Positions 1 to 9,767 of a DNA stretch of 57,732 nt are shown here, piece after piece. Source of the stretch: Nymphaea colorata. Taxonomy: Eukaryota > Streptophyta > Magnoliopsida > Nymphaeales > Nymphaeaceae. How positions within the stretch are numbered: the first letter of the stretch is position 1; each line of letters begins with the position of its first letter. Both the position numbers and the translations under genes were made by a program. The notes beneath the pieces are model-generated. The model was not told the origin of the DNA, searched no databases, and was given only the letters and a program-made list of their open reading frames with translations. The stretch is taken from the NCBI RefSeq assembly GCF_008831285.2, contig NW_022205268.1:1-57732 (forward strand), read 5' to 3'.

Positions 1-83
1 CAACCCCAACCCCAACCCAACCCCAACCCCAACCCCAACCCCAACCCCAACCCCAACCCCAACCCCAACCCCAACCCAACCCC
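1..83. repeat. left telomere, C4A2 repeat
   Basis: Tandem CCCCAA units run from the first base to about position 83, with two CCCAA units (near 16-20 and 75-79) inside an otherwise regular array. C4A2 is the telomere unit of oligohymenophorean ciliates such as Tetrahymena. Its place at the extreme end, with G4T2 at the other end, shows that this is a whole macronuclear chromosome. The coding sequence of the first gene begins only about 50 bp further in. Confidence 0.97.
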
Positions 84-132
84 TTATTGGAACAACATAT
101 TGAATATTGTTTCACCATAATAATATTGATTG

Positions 133-736
133 ATGGCTCTGCGCTCGCACCTGCTCTCCCTGGAACTGCCCGACGCCTCAGGCAAGACCACCACCTACTA
201 CACCTACGACGGCTACCTCGAAGAAGCTGACCGCCACAAGATTCACCACGAAAGGAGGAGCCTCGAGCAGCTCAAAGTCACCGGAGCAGCCATCACCGGA
301 CTCATTGCGTTCGTTGTAAGCAGATATCCAAGTAGGCGACCCGCAGGCTCTCCCTCCCCGTCCTTTCTATCCGCGGATGGACATTGCCCACTGCCGGACT
401 CTTCTCCGGAGTGGTCGGAGGCATCCTCGGCTACGACCTCTTCGCCCTCTACGGCAGCAGCAGGCTCGCCTCCATCAACCGGGAGACCCTGCTGGCCGCC
501 AAGCACCTCCCCCTCTGGTCCAACCTCAGGAACGCCGTCAACCCAGACCGCGCCTACTTCGAACTCGCCGACGAGAGGCACAACGAACCACTCATCTTCC
601 ACTCCGGACTGTACCTTTGCCAACATCAAGCACTCCTGAGGGCGCCGCCAGGCTTATTCCTGACAAGATCATCGGCAAGGCTCCCCACAAGCCCCACCTG
701 GGAGGCGACCACGGCCACGGTCACGCCCACCACTGA
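133..736 (+). CDS. small membrane protein, unknown function
   Basis: I do not recognise this family. After removal of two 20-nt introns (316-335 and 611-630) the frame is open from ATG to TGA and gives 187 aa with no frameshift. The N-terminal half is hydrophilic. Two hydrophobic segments follow: one around TGAAITGLIAFVV and one Gly-rich (GLFSGVVGGILGYDLFALYG) that could pack as a glycine-zipper membrane hairpin. The C-terminus is His/Gly-rich (HGHGHAHH) and could bind metal. The first intron ends in TAG and the second in AAG. It is the first gene after the left telomere, only 50 bp away, so its promoter must be extremely short or overlap the telomere. Confidence 0.8.
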
Positions 737-945
737 TCAATCATTCACAGAAATGCCACCATGCATCCATATCACCCTATCTTTCTTCCAGAGCAAACAC
801 GCCAGTAGTTACAAAAAGATTCTTAATAACCATCTCCTTCTTGGGCTGGGAGGTTAATGAGTTTGGATTGCTGCGTTGTATGTTGGGTGGGGTGGTGGGT
901 GGAGCCTGCGACAGATAGGCTTATAATATAATAACCACGTCAAGG

Positions 946-1718
946 ATGGAGAATTTTATCGCTGACTTCCCCCCAGTGACGCGCCTGCTGATGCTGCACC
1001 AGCTGCTGGGACTGGCGATCGAGTACGGCGGGTACTTCTCGCGCTACGACCTCTACTTCAACTTCGACAAGATCTTCCTCGAGGGAGAAGTATGGTAAAG
1101 CTGAGGCGACGCAGGCATGGACTAGCTAGGTGTGGCGACTGTTGACCTGCCTCTTCTTCTTCAAGAAGACCGGCATCTACCTGTTCTTCGAGGTGCTCTT
1201 CATGTAGGGATGTCGTGACGCAGCTACCACATGCTGAAGAACCTGGAGCGCGGCTTCAACCGGGGAAGCATCGACTTCCTCTACCTGATGACGGTGATCA
1301 GCGGCTCCTCTACGGACTGGCCTGGCTGTTCTCCATCAACTACCTGGGACTCATCTTCAAATACGTGATCTACTACATCTACGGACGCACCAACTACGAC
1401 CACGTCCTGCAGATCAACCTCCTCCCCATCCGCGCCCCCTTCCTCATCTGGTAACGCACCCCCCACGCAGGCTCCTCTTCCTCATCGACTGGGTCACCGA
1501 CACGCCCGAACTCAAGAACCTGGTCATCGGCATCCTCCTCGGCCACTCGCTCTTCTTCCTCATCAAGGTCTATCCCAACCTCTACTTCTCCAAGAAGGCC
1601 AAACCGCTGGACACGCCTGACTTTTTGTACTCGTGCGACGAAGTAGATCGAACTGGTGAGTCCCTTCTTCAAGGAGGAGGACCGGGTGCAGCGTCCCAAC
1701 GAGGAACTGTGGGGATGA
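946..1718 (+). CDS. DERL: derlin (Der1-like ER membrane protein)
   Basis: Derlins are rhomboid-like pseudoproteases of the ER membrane that help retrotranslocate misfolded proteins (ERAD). The start PPVTRLLMLHQLLGLAIEYG, then YLYFN-type DLYFNFDKIF, the WRLLTCLFFF segment, RGSIDFLYLMT and a late GHSLFFLIKVYPN match the derlin order (the Tyr-Phe-Asn motif, the W-R before the second membrane segment, the Gly-His near the end). Four intron blocks are needed: 1090-1129 (40 nt, probably nested), 1204-1223, 1451-1470 and 1627-1646, the last three exactly 20 nt. One base seems missing near 1307 and one in the T run at 1622-1626. About 224 aa after correction, close to the family length. Derlin-1 versus derlin-2 type cannot be told. 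Confidence 0.9.
1090..1129 (+). other. 40-nt intron, apparently a 20-nt intron nested in a 20-nt intron
   Basis: The derlin frame requires removal of exactly 1090-1129. The block contains a perfect internal GT...AG unit of 20 nt (1095-1114, GTAAAGCTGAGGCGACGCAG). Cutting it out leaves 1090-1094 joined to 1115-1129, which is again a 20-nt GTATG...GCTAG intron of the usual type here. Removing both restores the derlin sequence before the conserved Trp-Arg. A plain 40-nt intron is possible, but it would be the only one of that length I found. Confidence 0.65.
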
Positions 1719-1766
1719 TACTAGAGTAGTTAATTGAGATTATATAACCTATCACGCGGCGTTTCC

Positions 1767-2976
1767 TCACGACTTTGCAGCTGTAGGCGCAGTAAGGCAA
1801 GCATTGGATGATTTGCTATAGAGAGACCCCTCAGGACACGGCTTGCACGTACGCGTTTGGCTGTCATAGAGGGGCGTGGCTGTGGGACACATCGCCACGT
1901 AGTTGGTCTTAATGCACCTGCTGGGGTCGTTGGGATCGATCACCTCCGAAACTCCGCAGCTTTCGCACAGCTGGCTGGTGGTATTGAAGCGGGGGGCGTC
2001 GGCAGGACAGCTGATGTCCTTGCAGAGGTGGTCCGCGTTGTCCAGGTACCGCTTCCCCTTGCAGACCTCGCACTTGCCAGTGGTCTGGTTGTAGACTTCC
2101 GCGTTGGCAAGGATGCAGATGCGGCAGCTGACCGTGTTGTTCACCACCTCCTTGTTGCCAAGACAAACCTCGCAAGCTGCAGTTTTGACGTTGAAGATTC
2201 GTTGGGCTGGCAGACGGTGCAGTTTTGGGCTCCGAGGTTGTAGAGGCTGCCCTGGGGACAGCTGAAGCAGCGCTGCTCGTCGTCCCTGACGAAGGGGCGG
2301 TCGGGAGGACAGTTGGTGAGGTTGTAGGTGGCTGCCCGCTTGAACATCCTGATCTTGTAGTCGCTCTTGGTGGTGGAGCCGTAGTACCAGCTGCCTGCTG
2401 CCAGGTTGTTCTTGAAGAAGCTCCTGTTGAGATCGACGAGTCCGGTGGGCTTTTCGTCGATGGTGTAGGAGCAGTAGTCGCCATCTAGCGTTTCGTTGAT
2501 CAGCTGGAAGTAGGTGTGAGTCATGTCTAGCATTTTGTCGATGTCGGGGATGATGAACTTGCAGTCGAGCAGGTGGTGTAGTAGAGGCTCACCTCCTTCT
2601 CCTTGCCCTCGGTGTAGGCGAGGTAGCGCCTGATTTCGGTGCGGTTGAACTGCGAGAGGCGGGGACAGAGCAGGTTCTGCGGACTGATGAGCAGTTTGAA
2701 CTTGAGGAGGGAGCGGTGGAGGGCGTTGAAGCCCGAACTGATCTCCTTGCATTTCTGGATGATGAAGCTGAACTTGCTGCTGTCGTTGAGGTCCAGCGTC
2801 CGCGAAATGTAGTCCACCTGACTTTTGATCAGCGTGAATTGCTACTCGAACTCCACCGTCTCGATATCCGTCCCGTTCGCCTCCTGCAAGTGCCGCCCCA
2901 GCCACTCCTGCTGGCCGTCGTGCTGCAGCGAGAGGCTCAGGCTCAAGGAGAGCAGGACCAGGATGCTGGCGAGCAT
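1767..2976 (-). CDS. secreted cysteine-rich surface protein
   Basis: The protein starts with a clear signal peptide (MLASILVLLSLSLSLSL) followed by a helical region and then a C-terminal half built of repeated Cys-x2-Cys units (CPPDRPF, CFSCPQGSLYN, CTVCQPN, CEVCLGN, CRICILAN, CEVCKGKRYL, CKPCPEGS). This is the style of growth-factor-receptor-like Cys-rich proteins that are very common on ciliate surfaces. Several Asn-x-Ser/Thr sites are present. The frame carries one reassigned TAG near the N-terminus and probable single-base errors near 2575 and 2175. The stop is TGA. The C-terminus (ACLTAPTAAKS) is not strongly hydrophobic, so a GPI anchor is uncertain. Ligand and role are unknown. Confidence 0.8.
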
Positions 2977-3109
2977 TCCACCAATATTTTATTTAAAATA
3001 ATAAACTGCTATTGCCAATGATACTTGCTCACCCAATCCTCTCTCTTCCCCTGCCGAAACCGACCCCACCGCTTAGATCCCTCAGCAGACACGTTTAGAT
3101 TGGATATGA

Positions 3110-4153
3110 TCATAGTTTGGAGTGGAATCTGGCTTCTAGTTAATGGGCGAGGATGAGGGAGGACTCGATTGCGTTGGCTACTCTGGAAGCCCCACTGACC
3201 ACGTCGCCCACCACAAACAGCCCATTTGATGACTGCAGTATCTCCTTTATGCTGTTTTTCTTCTTTTACCTGATGAGGGAAGGCCACCACTTGTTGATCC
3301 TCACGCATTTGCCCATATCCTTGCTGATCATCTAAGGAAGGACCTGCCGAACCGCTTCCTCAATGGCCTTATCGTCATCACCGAAGTGTTGCTAGCTGAA
3401 AGGCTCATTCATTTGGATGACTGCGAGTGGAGTTTGGGATGGATATTTTTCGGCATGGGAGGAGATGAAGGTGATGGGGTGGTTCTTGAACAGGATGCAG
3501 CTGTAATTCGCCCCACCCACCTCAAAAGCGAGTGAGATTTGGCGAGTGTAATTCACTTTCCCCACCTCATCCAAAAGAGGAAGCAGCTACTCTTGGTTGG
3601 ATGCCCTGCAGATCTAAGCTATCCCATGGCCATTGCAGCCGAGCACCAGCAGGTCAAATTACTTCTCGAACTTGCTAGCATCATCGTGAACCACCCAGCC
3701 GGACTCGTTCCTGCTGATTTTGGCTATCTTTGTTTGGCTCAGGATGGAGCATTTCTGGGGAAAGGATGAGAGGAATGAGTATAAGTCAGCTATGAGCTGC
3801 TTGAAGCCATTTCGGTAGTAAAAACGTTCCTTTTCGTAATCACCCTTCCTCAGCTTGCCGTCCTCGCATATCAGGAAAGGCTGCTGCAGGAGGCTTAGCT
3901 TTGCCTCGCCGCTGATGGCTTCGAGGAACTGCCTCACCCTGCTTTCCTGACTTTTGCTTTAGAAATCGATGATATTGGCTCCCAAGTCGGCATATTGCCC
4001 CTCAGCTACCTACTAGGTATGCACTCTGCCGCCCAGTTTGGCCTATTTTTCAATCAAAGTCACGTGGAGGAGCGGGTGCTTCACCAGAGCTGCTGCCAGA
4101 GACAGTCCGGAGACCCCTCCTCCGACGATGGCCATCGACAGGCATTTCTGCAT
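3110..4153 (-). CDS. RNLS: renalase-like FAD-dependent oxidoreductase
   Basis: Near the N-terminus is a dinucleotide-binding motif (MAIVGGGVSGLSLAAAL) followed by the flavoprotein LGGRVHT motif and ADLGANII, as in renalase and related amine-oxidase-fold enzymes. Renalases oxidise aberrant forms of NAD(P)H. Further on, FDLLVLGCNG matches the renalase FDLIVL strand. The C-terminal GLFVVGDVVSGASRVANAIE is the FAD-binding end of this family. The interval is 1044 nt (348 codons) with no net frameshift. TAA/TAG codons are read through, one directly before FDLLV. An 18-nt GT...AG block at 3252-3269 may be an intron whose A runs have lost two bases. No secretion signal is seen, so it is probably cytosolic. 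Confidence 0.8.
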
Positions 4154-4218
4154 AGGTAAATTTCACTATTATGAACAGAAATATATGTGGAATAATGACA
4201 GAATGGACAGTTTCGGCA

Positions 4219-5000
4219 TCAAGCGGGCTCTCCAAAGTCGTATTCGAGGAAGCCATCTTCGAGGTTGATGGGAGACCACGGCCTGTAAATGCGGATCGTC
4301 TGCTTATTCTTCAGCAGAAAGGCGTTTTTGGCGAACTATACGTTCTTCTAGCAGTATTTGCGGAACTCCTCGCCCTCGATCTTAGAAACCTTCTTGGCCC
4401 CCCTGCTGACTTCGAGCGCATCGCTGATCTAGAGCTTCCTTACCTGCCTCTCCACCCTGCCCCTCCGCTTCTCCCTCTCTGCCGACCGTGTCTCGCGGTG
4501 GTTCGAGAGTTTTTGGAGGAAAGCAGTCCTTAGAAGGGCTTCGTCTCTACGGTGGCGCCCCTCTCGCCCTTTTGGATGAGTAGCTCCTGAGGATGGAGGA
4601 GTTGTTGGTCATTTTGCGGGCGTGGATGGAGTTTCGCTTGGAGTCCCTATTGAAGGACAGGTCTGTCTTCTGCAGGTGCAGCAGCTGTTTTTCCTTCACG
4701 GGCTGCATCTTGAGCAGGCCGTCGTCCTCCTCGATCTTGAGCACGATGGAGGTGGTCATGTCTGCTTTCGGCTCGAGAGTCTTGCAGTTCTTGCGGGTGG
4801 TGCGGGCGATGGGAGTCTTGGGGTCGGCCTGGTACCTCCTGCGCTTGAGGGCGGTGGGGTCGCCGAAGATGTACTCGATGTCGAAGAACTTCTTCTCCTG
4901 GTGGAGGACGGAGGAGTGGAGGGCGTCGAGCGCGGTGAGGGTGCGGTGGGGAGGGCGCCTACTCGCTTTTGAAACTTCTGTATAAGTGGTGGCCTCGCAT
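4219..5000 (-). CDS. hypothetical protein, about 255 aa
   Basis: I do not recognise this protein. The readable parts include HSSVLHQEKKFFDIEYIFGD, a basic RRRYQADPK stretch, KIEEDDGLLKMQPVKEKQ, and a C-terminus IRIYRPWSPINLEDGFLEYD ending at TGA. One 20-nt intron at 4424-4443 restores the frame between the middle and the end. One base appears lost just after the start codon and one near 4590. Reassigned codons occur near the C-terminus. It is mostly hydrophilic with no signal peptide or membrane segment. It lies tail-on, 66 bp after the start of the renalase-like gene. Confidence 0.6.
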
Positions 5001-5053
5001 TATGGTAATAAGGTCGCCAATGCACGATCAATAGCATACTATAAAAATGAGTC

Positions 5054-5374
5054 TCAGCAGCAGAGCTTCCTGATTTCCTCGTCGGTGGTGAGCTCCACCG
5101 CCATCTTCTTGGAGTAATTGCGCTTGGTGCGCAGGATGTCGGCCCTCCTGGTCAGGAACTCGACGAGCTGCTTGTTGTTCTTGAAGCAGGCGTAGTGGAG
5201 GAGGGTGTCGCCCCTGAAGTTGATGGCGGCGTTGATGTCGATTTCGTGGCGGTAGAGGCTGATGAAGGAGATGAGTTCCTCGGTGCGGCCAGTGACCACC
5301 AGGTAGACCAGCTTCTGCTGGATGTTGATGAGGTTGTTGGCCGACAGCACCATCGAAGTCGCACTGCACCCCAT
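5054..5374 (-). CDS. small ankyrin-repeat protein, likely N-myristoylated
   Basis: A complete 106-aa frame runs from ATG to TGA with no intron, no reassigned codon and no frameshift. It contains about two ankyrin repeats; the clearest is the helix-turn core around RGDTLLHYACFKNNKQLVEF (typical GDTPLHxA pattern). The N-terminus MGCSATS is a good N-myristoylation signal with a neighbouring cysteine for palmitoylation, so membrane attachment is likely. The partner protein cannot be inferred. The double adenylate kinase at 24926-26189 starts with the same MGC signature. Confidence 0.75.
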   Translation of the reverse strand: MGCSATSMVLSANNLINIQQKLVYLVVTGRTEELISFISLYRHEIDINAAINFRGDTLLHYACFKNNKQLVEFLTRRADILRTKRNYSKKMAVELTTDEEIRKLCC

Positions 5375-5504
5375 TCAAATGCCTAGTTTTATAAATAATC
5401 CAACATTTCCAAAGGAGTTATATTTATTTGAGGCGGAAGCTGCCAAGATGGGCTCGACAGTATTACTGGGATGGGTGTGAGGGATAATTGGGAGGGCATC
5501 AATC

Positions 5505-6276
5505 TCAGTCGTCTTCGGACTCGTACTTCTTGTTCTTCTTGGCCTTGGCGTCCTTCTTGTAGAGGGCGAGGAACTGGTCGATGGACAGCTCGTACTTGTT
5601 CTCCTCCAGCCACTTCTTGACGCTAGCCTTCCAGGCCTCGAGCTCCTTGTTGTAGCCGGCCTCCAAATCCTGCTTGTAGGTGGGGCCTCTCTAGGCTGCG
5701 GGAGAGAGTGCCTCAGCTTGTAGGCCTGTAGCTGGTGTAGGGGAAAACTGGGAACTTGAACGCATTCTTGAGTGCTTCGCGTTCTTCCCTGACCTTCTTG
5801 ACTTCGCTTTCCAATTGCTCGTCGCCTTGCAACGTTCTGGAAGCCTGCAGAGCGATCTTGACTTGCGCGCCTACCCCCTGGATGCCTTTTCCCTACTTGA
5901 AGGAGATCCTCTTGTCCCTGAAGAGGTGGGAGAGCCTGAGGCTGGCGCTGGTGATGCGCTTGAAGGGAATCACGCACTTCTTCTCATATTCCTCCCTGAG
6001 TTTTTCGTATCCTGCGTTCCTCTCCGTGGCGATTTTGTTGTATTTTTCCTGGATTTCAGGGTAGAGCTTCCACTTTTTGCTGAGTTCCGGGGCGGCACTC
6101 TCCACCTTGATATTTTTTCCTGCAAACTATTCCTTGACGAAGAGAGCGTAGCCGTTGGCGGGACGCTTGGGGGGCGCTTCGACCAGATAGGCACCGTTCT
6201 TGATGATGTACTTGGAGGAGGCGGAGGCCTGCGCTGCGAAGCCGAAGAGAGGCGAGAGGCAGAAGAGGCGGAGCAT
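5505..6276 (-). CDS. HMG-box protein with possible organelle signal
   Basis: An HMG box is visible after an N-terminal hydrophobic stretch: PPKRPANGYALFVKE, then SKKWKLYPEIQEKYNKIATE. The downstream part (YKQDLEAGYNKELEAWKASV, KKWLEENKYELS) may be a second, weaker box. The C-terminus is Lys-rich and ends YESEDD before TGA. The start MLRLFCLSPLFGFAAQASAS could be a mitochondrial or secretory leader, so a mitochondrial nucleoid protein of the TFAM type is one possibility. A reassigned TAG follows FVKE. At least two single bases are missing near 5690 and 5730. It is the first of three HMG genes in a row. Confidence 0.7.
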
Positions 6277-6506
6277 GATCTGATAGCTTAATTATAAATT
6301 AATGAAGCACAGCCACTAATGCTTATATTTCAAATGGGCGCGCATATGAATATAAACTCCACACCCCCAGAACAGCCCATACCAGTGCAAAAATAAATGC
6401 ACGAGTGCATTAATGCGAACGCCTTTGCTGCCTAGATATAATATGGGAATCGGGGGTATCTATTTTTGATTAGGGATTGAGATGGATGTTGTTTGTGGTT
6501 CGAAAA

Positions 6507-6976
6507 TCACTTTTTGCTCTTGGGTGCGCCGGCCTTCTTGCCCTTGTCCTTGGAAACCTCGCTCTTCTTCTCCTCCTTCTTGTCCGCCTTGGTATCCCTC
6601 GACTTCTCCTATTTCTTCTTCTCTTCTTCCTCTCCTCCTTCTTCTCCTCCTTCTGGCCGACTTTGCTGCCTTTGGACTTCTCCGCCTTCTTGTTCTCCTT
6701 GTCCTTCCCCTTGATTGCCTTCAGATCCTCGTCGCTCACTCCGTGCTTCGCCTTCCAGAGCTCCATTTCCTTCTTATAGTCCTCGAGACTCTCCTTGTAC
6801 TCAGCTTCGAGTTTGGCGCGCTCCTTGGCGTCCATGGTGTCCCACTCGTCCTTGACCTTTTTAACGCGGTCCTCGTCGTCCTTGTAGTGGGTGAGGCGTT
6901 CCCCTCTGAACTTGAAGTAGGCGTTGAGGGGCTTTTTGGGGAGAGTTTTGACAACGGAGTCGGGGACGTGGCTCAT
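6507..6976 (-). CDS. HMG-box chromatin protein
   Basis: A single HMG box starts almost at the N-terminus: LPKKPLNAYFKFRGE (the conserved P-K-K-P-x-N-A-Y/F start), then VKDEWDTMDAKERAKLEAEY and YKKEMELWKAKHG. The tail is a long Lys/Glu/Arg-rich extension ending KKAGAPKSKK before TGA. This architecture (one box plus charged tail) is that of HMGB or NHP6-like DNA-bending proteins, as in the Tetrahymena macronuclear HMG proteins. About 156 aa with one missing base in an A/G-rich run near 6615. The closest relative in the window is the next gene upstream (7058-7620). Confidence 0.88.
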
Positions 6977-7057
6977 ATATCACGAAAATAATTCAAATTA
7001 TCACTAGCTGGCTCATAAGCAGTATAGCTTCATACCATCAGAACATTAAAGATTGCA

Positions 7058-7620
7058 TCAGGATTATTCATCATCATCGTCGGAATAGAGGCCCTAACTG
7101 ACGATTGAATTGATATTGTCCTTCAGATTGTTACACATCTACTCATAAGCGGCTTTGCACTTGGTTGATAAGGCATTGCTTTGGTTTTTCAGCTTCTGGC
7201 GCTATGAGTGAAGAAACTGCTTGAGCTTTTGTCAAATACTTGGTAAGACTTCTCATGAAGGAGTTGCCAGTTTGCTTGAATTACTTCAATTTTTCCACCT
7301 AAGCAAGCGATAGTCCTGCGGTTTCCTATATGGATGGTTTGCTTATTTTTTCAGGTAATTCTTTGGCCTAAGATCTTCATCGTTGATGCCGAATTTAGCC
7401 TTCCATTCCTAATGCTTTACCAGATACTCTGCAGCTCTATCTTGTAATTTTCTTCCATTTTTTTCAGAGTGGGTTAGTCCAAGGCAACCCATGCGGCCTT
7501 CATTGCTGTGCCTTGTCTGGAAGGTCTTTGAACTCATCCATTTTCTGCATCTGAACTTGAAATAGGCATTCAGAGGCTTCTTGGGGCGGCTTCAACAGCC
7601 TCCTTGGAAAGATTGTGCAT
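7058..7620 (-). CDS. HMG-box protein, divergent or decayed paralogue
   Basis: The start MHNLSKEAVEAAP-KKPLNAYFKFR and later EWKAKFGINDEDL align with the neighbouring HMG gene (LPKKPLNAYFKFR and LWKAKHGVSDEDL). The reading frame breaks at least four times in 560 bp, and the helix 2 region is poorly conserved, so it may be a decaying copy rather than only badly sequenced. The end is readable again (MCNNLKDNINSIVS, then GLYSDDDDE and TGA), similar to acidic HMG tails. In the shared helix, a reassigned codon (KHxEWKAK) sits where the neighbour has Glu (KEMELWKAK). I annotate it as a gene with frameshifts; pseudogene status is open. Confidence 0.6.
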
Positions 7621-7659
7621 GCCCTTATAGGTTTGAAGATATAATTTAAATGATTTTGA

Positions 7660-8938
7660 TCATTTCTTAAAAGAGACGTTGTCGATGGCGCTGTTGATCT
7701 TGGACTTCAGCACTTCGCATATCCTCAGGTACTCTTCCTTGTACTTCCTCGCTTCGTTCTACTGCGCGTTCAGCCTCTCCACCAGTTCCCTGCGTTTGCG
7801 CTCCCAGTCGGCCTCGCTCTCCTTCCAGTTGACCTTCAGTTCCCTCATGTTGGAGGTCAGCTGCGCGTTTTCCTGCCGCTTGAGCTCCAGCTGCTGCTTG
7901 AGGGCCACCAGTTCGGCGTCGTTGTCGTTGAGGGACCTGCCGATTAGGGAATCCTTTTCGGCCAGCTCCTGCTTGAGCTTGGAGAGCAGGTAGTTAAGGT
8001 GGCTGTTCTGCTGGTGAAGGTCCGAGCAGTCCTGCCTCAGCTTGCCGTTCTCCTCGTTCTTCTCGCCTTCGAGTTCGTCCAGCTCCCTCTCCTTGTCCTG
8101 CAGCGCCCTCAGCAGTTCTTGGTTTTTGCGCGCAAGCACTTCCTTGGACTCTTCGACCACCTTCAGCTTCTGCTCGTAGGAGCGCGTGAGCTGCTGGGTG
8201 CGCTTCACCTCCTCGTCGCGCATGCGGTTCTTAAGGTCTCGCACCTCCTCCTCAAGGAGAGCTTGTTGCTTATCAGGATGTCGTTGAGCTTCTTGTTCTC
8301 CATGGTCAAATCCTTTGTTAAGAGGGGACTACCTTGCGAGCGCCATCGAGGGCCTTGCATTTTTACTATAGGTTCTTGAGCTTGCGATCGAACTCGAAGT
8401 TGAGCTGCTCCACGTATTCCTGTCCCTCCTTCCTGAACTTCTAGAACTCAGTATTGTAATGCATGGTGGTTTCTTCGAAGTTTTTGGTCTATACTGCCAG
8501 TTGGGTTTCCAATTAGTGTATTTTTCCACCGTAGATTTCCTCCAGGCGCGCCAGTTCGTGCTTGAGGCGGTCATTGTCGACCGAGAGATCCTGGTTCTGG
8601 TGGAGCAGGTTGTTGATCTTGAACTCCAGTTCGGAGGAGGAACGTCCTTGCGGCTGAACTCGTCCTTGAGCTTGATCAGCTTGTTCTCGAACTCGATGCG
8701 CATCTTGCGTTCGTTGTCGAGCTCGTGCTCGTACTTCTCCTTGGCCTCCCGGAACTTCTTGCGCTCGTTCTCGAGCATGAACTCGAGCTCGCCGAGGTTG
8801 TGGTCGTCGTTCTGCGGGACTGTTTGGGAGCATCTTACCTCTGTTGGAGTAGCCGAGTCCCTTGGAGACGTTGGAGTAGCCGAGACGGGTGTTCGCGTTG
8901 TCGTAGTAGCTGGGGAAGTTATTATTCCTGTAGTTCAT
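7660..8938 (-). CDS. coiled-coil protein, about 425 aa
   Basis: The N-terminus is a short low-complexity region (MNYRNNNFPSYYDN, GYSNVSKGLGYSNR). A 19-nt GT...AG intron at 8820-8838 follows (20 nt if one C was lost). The rest is almost continuous coiled coil with heptads rich in Leu, Glu, Lys and Gln: FMLENERKKFREAKEKYEHE, IKLKDEFSRKD, LVALKQQLELKRQENAQLTS. It ends CEVLKSKINSAIDNVSFKK and TGA. Several TAG codons lie in the middle. A base seems lost in the CCT repeat near 8640 and others near 8330. Such proteins are usually cytoskeletal or basal-body components, but nothing here identifies the role. Confidence 0.7.
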
Positions 8939-9063
8939 GGCAGTTCCAACCTTCGATAGAATATTCAATTTTATTATAACTGTCTGTAGCTGCAATCCCA
9001 CCCTCGCATTCGCGATGAAGGAACACTGGCAGATATTATGATTAGTGTAATGGTATCGGTCGA

Positions 9064-9767
9064 TCAGAGATTGGCCAGCATGTCGTCGATGTCGTCCACT
9101 TCCTTGCTCGAGTTTTTGTTGGTCTGGGCGGGCCGACGTTAACGTTGACGTTCTTGTTTCCCTGGATCTTCACCTGTTTTCCTTCTTGACTTCGTTGAGG
9201 AGGTCGTTGAACATTTCCTAAATAGAGATGGCTACGTCTACTTCTTCCTCGTCGGACTCGCCGCCGACCATGTCCCTCATCTTGTCGTCGATTTCCTTCT
9301 GGCGCATCTTGGCCTCCTCGCCGTCGAGGATGATGTCCTGCAGCTTTTCGGAGTACTTTTCCTGCTCCTTGAGGTGGTCGCCCACCGTGTCCAGGCGTCG
9401 ATCGTCTCCATGTCCATGACGGCCTGCTCCAGCTGGAACTTCTTGTCCACCAGCACTTTCTTCCTGAGGGTGTAGCTTTCCGCCTGCTTCTGCACCTTGG
9501 TCGCCTCCTCCACGTACTTCTTGGCGTCCTTTTTCTTGTCGGCAGCGATCAGTTCCTTGGCCTTGTTCTTCAGGATCTCTATCTTATTGTCGAACTTCTT
9601 CTCCTTCTCCTCGAAGGTCTTGATCTTGACGTCCAGGTCATTGAGAGCAGCTTCAATCTTGATTTTCTTCTCTGCATTTTTTCGGCTTCTGATTTGGTGG
9701 GGGGCGGGGGCGCAGCAGTCTTTTTTTTCTGGTCGCCGCCGCCGAACAGCTTGTCGAAGAAGGACAT
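9064..9767 (-). CDS. SNF7: ESCRT-III subunit, Snf7/CHMP4-like
   Basis: The start MSFFDKLFGGG is the amphipathic N-terminal anchor typical of Snf7/CHMP4. The basic helical core includes FDNKIEILKNKAKELIAADK, KKDAKKYVEEATKVQKQAES and the LRKKVLVDKKFQLEQAVMDM segment. The C-terminal half is acidic (GGESDEEEVDVA) and ends DDIDDMLANL before TGA, as expected for the autoinhibitory end. Snf7 polymerises on membranes in multivesicular body formation, abscission and repair. About 234 aa, within the family range. Frameshifts near 9660, 9395 and 9150 break the frame. Confidence 0.85.

Noticed and set aside
7058-7620. Calling the third HMG gene a definite pseudogene
   Set aside because: The same kind of single-base losses affects essential genes such as RPS13, so frameshifts alone do not prove decay.
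1767-9767. A polycistronic operon of nine minus-strand genes
   Set aside because: Functions are unrelated and spacing varies from about 40 to 230 bp; ciliate genes are normally monocistronic and nothing shows trans-splicing.
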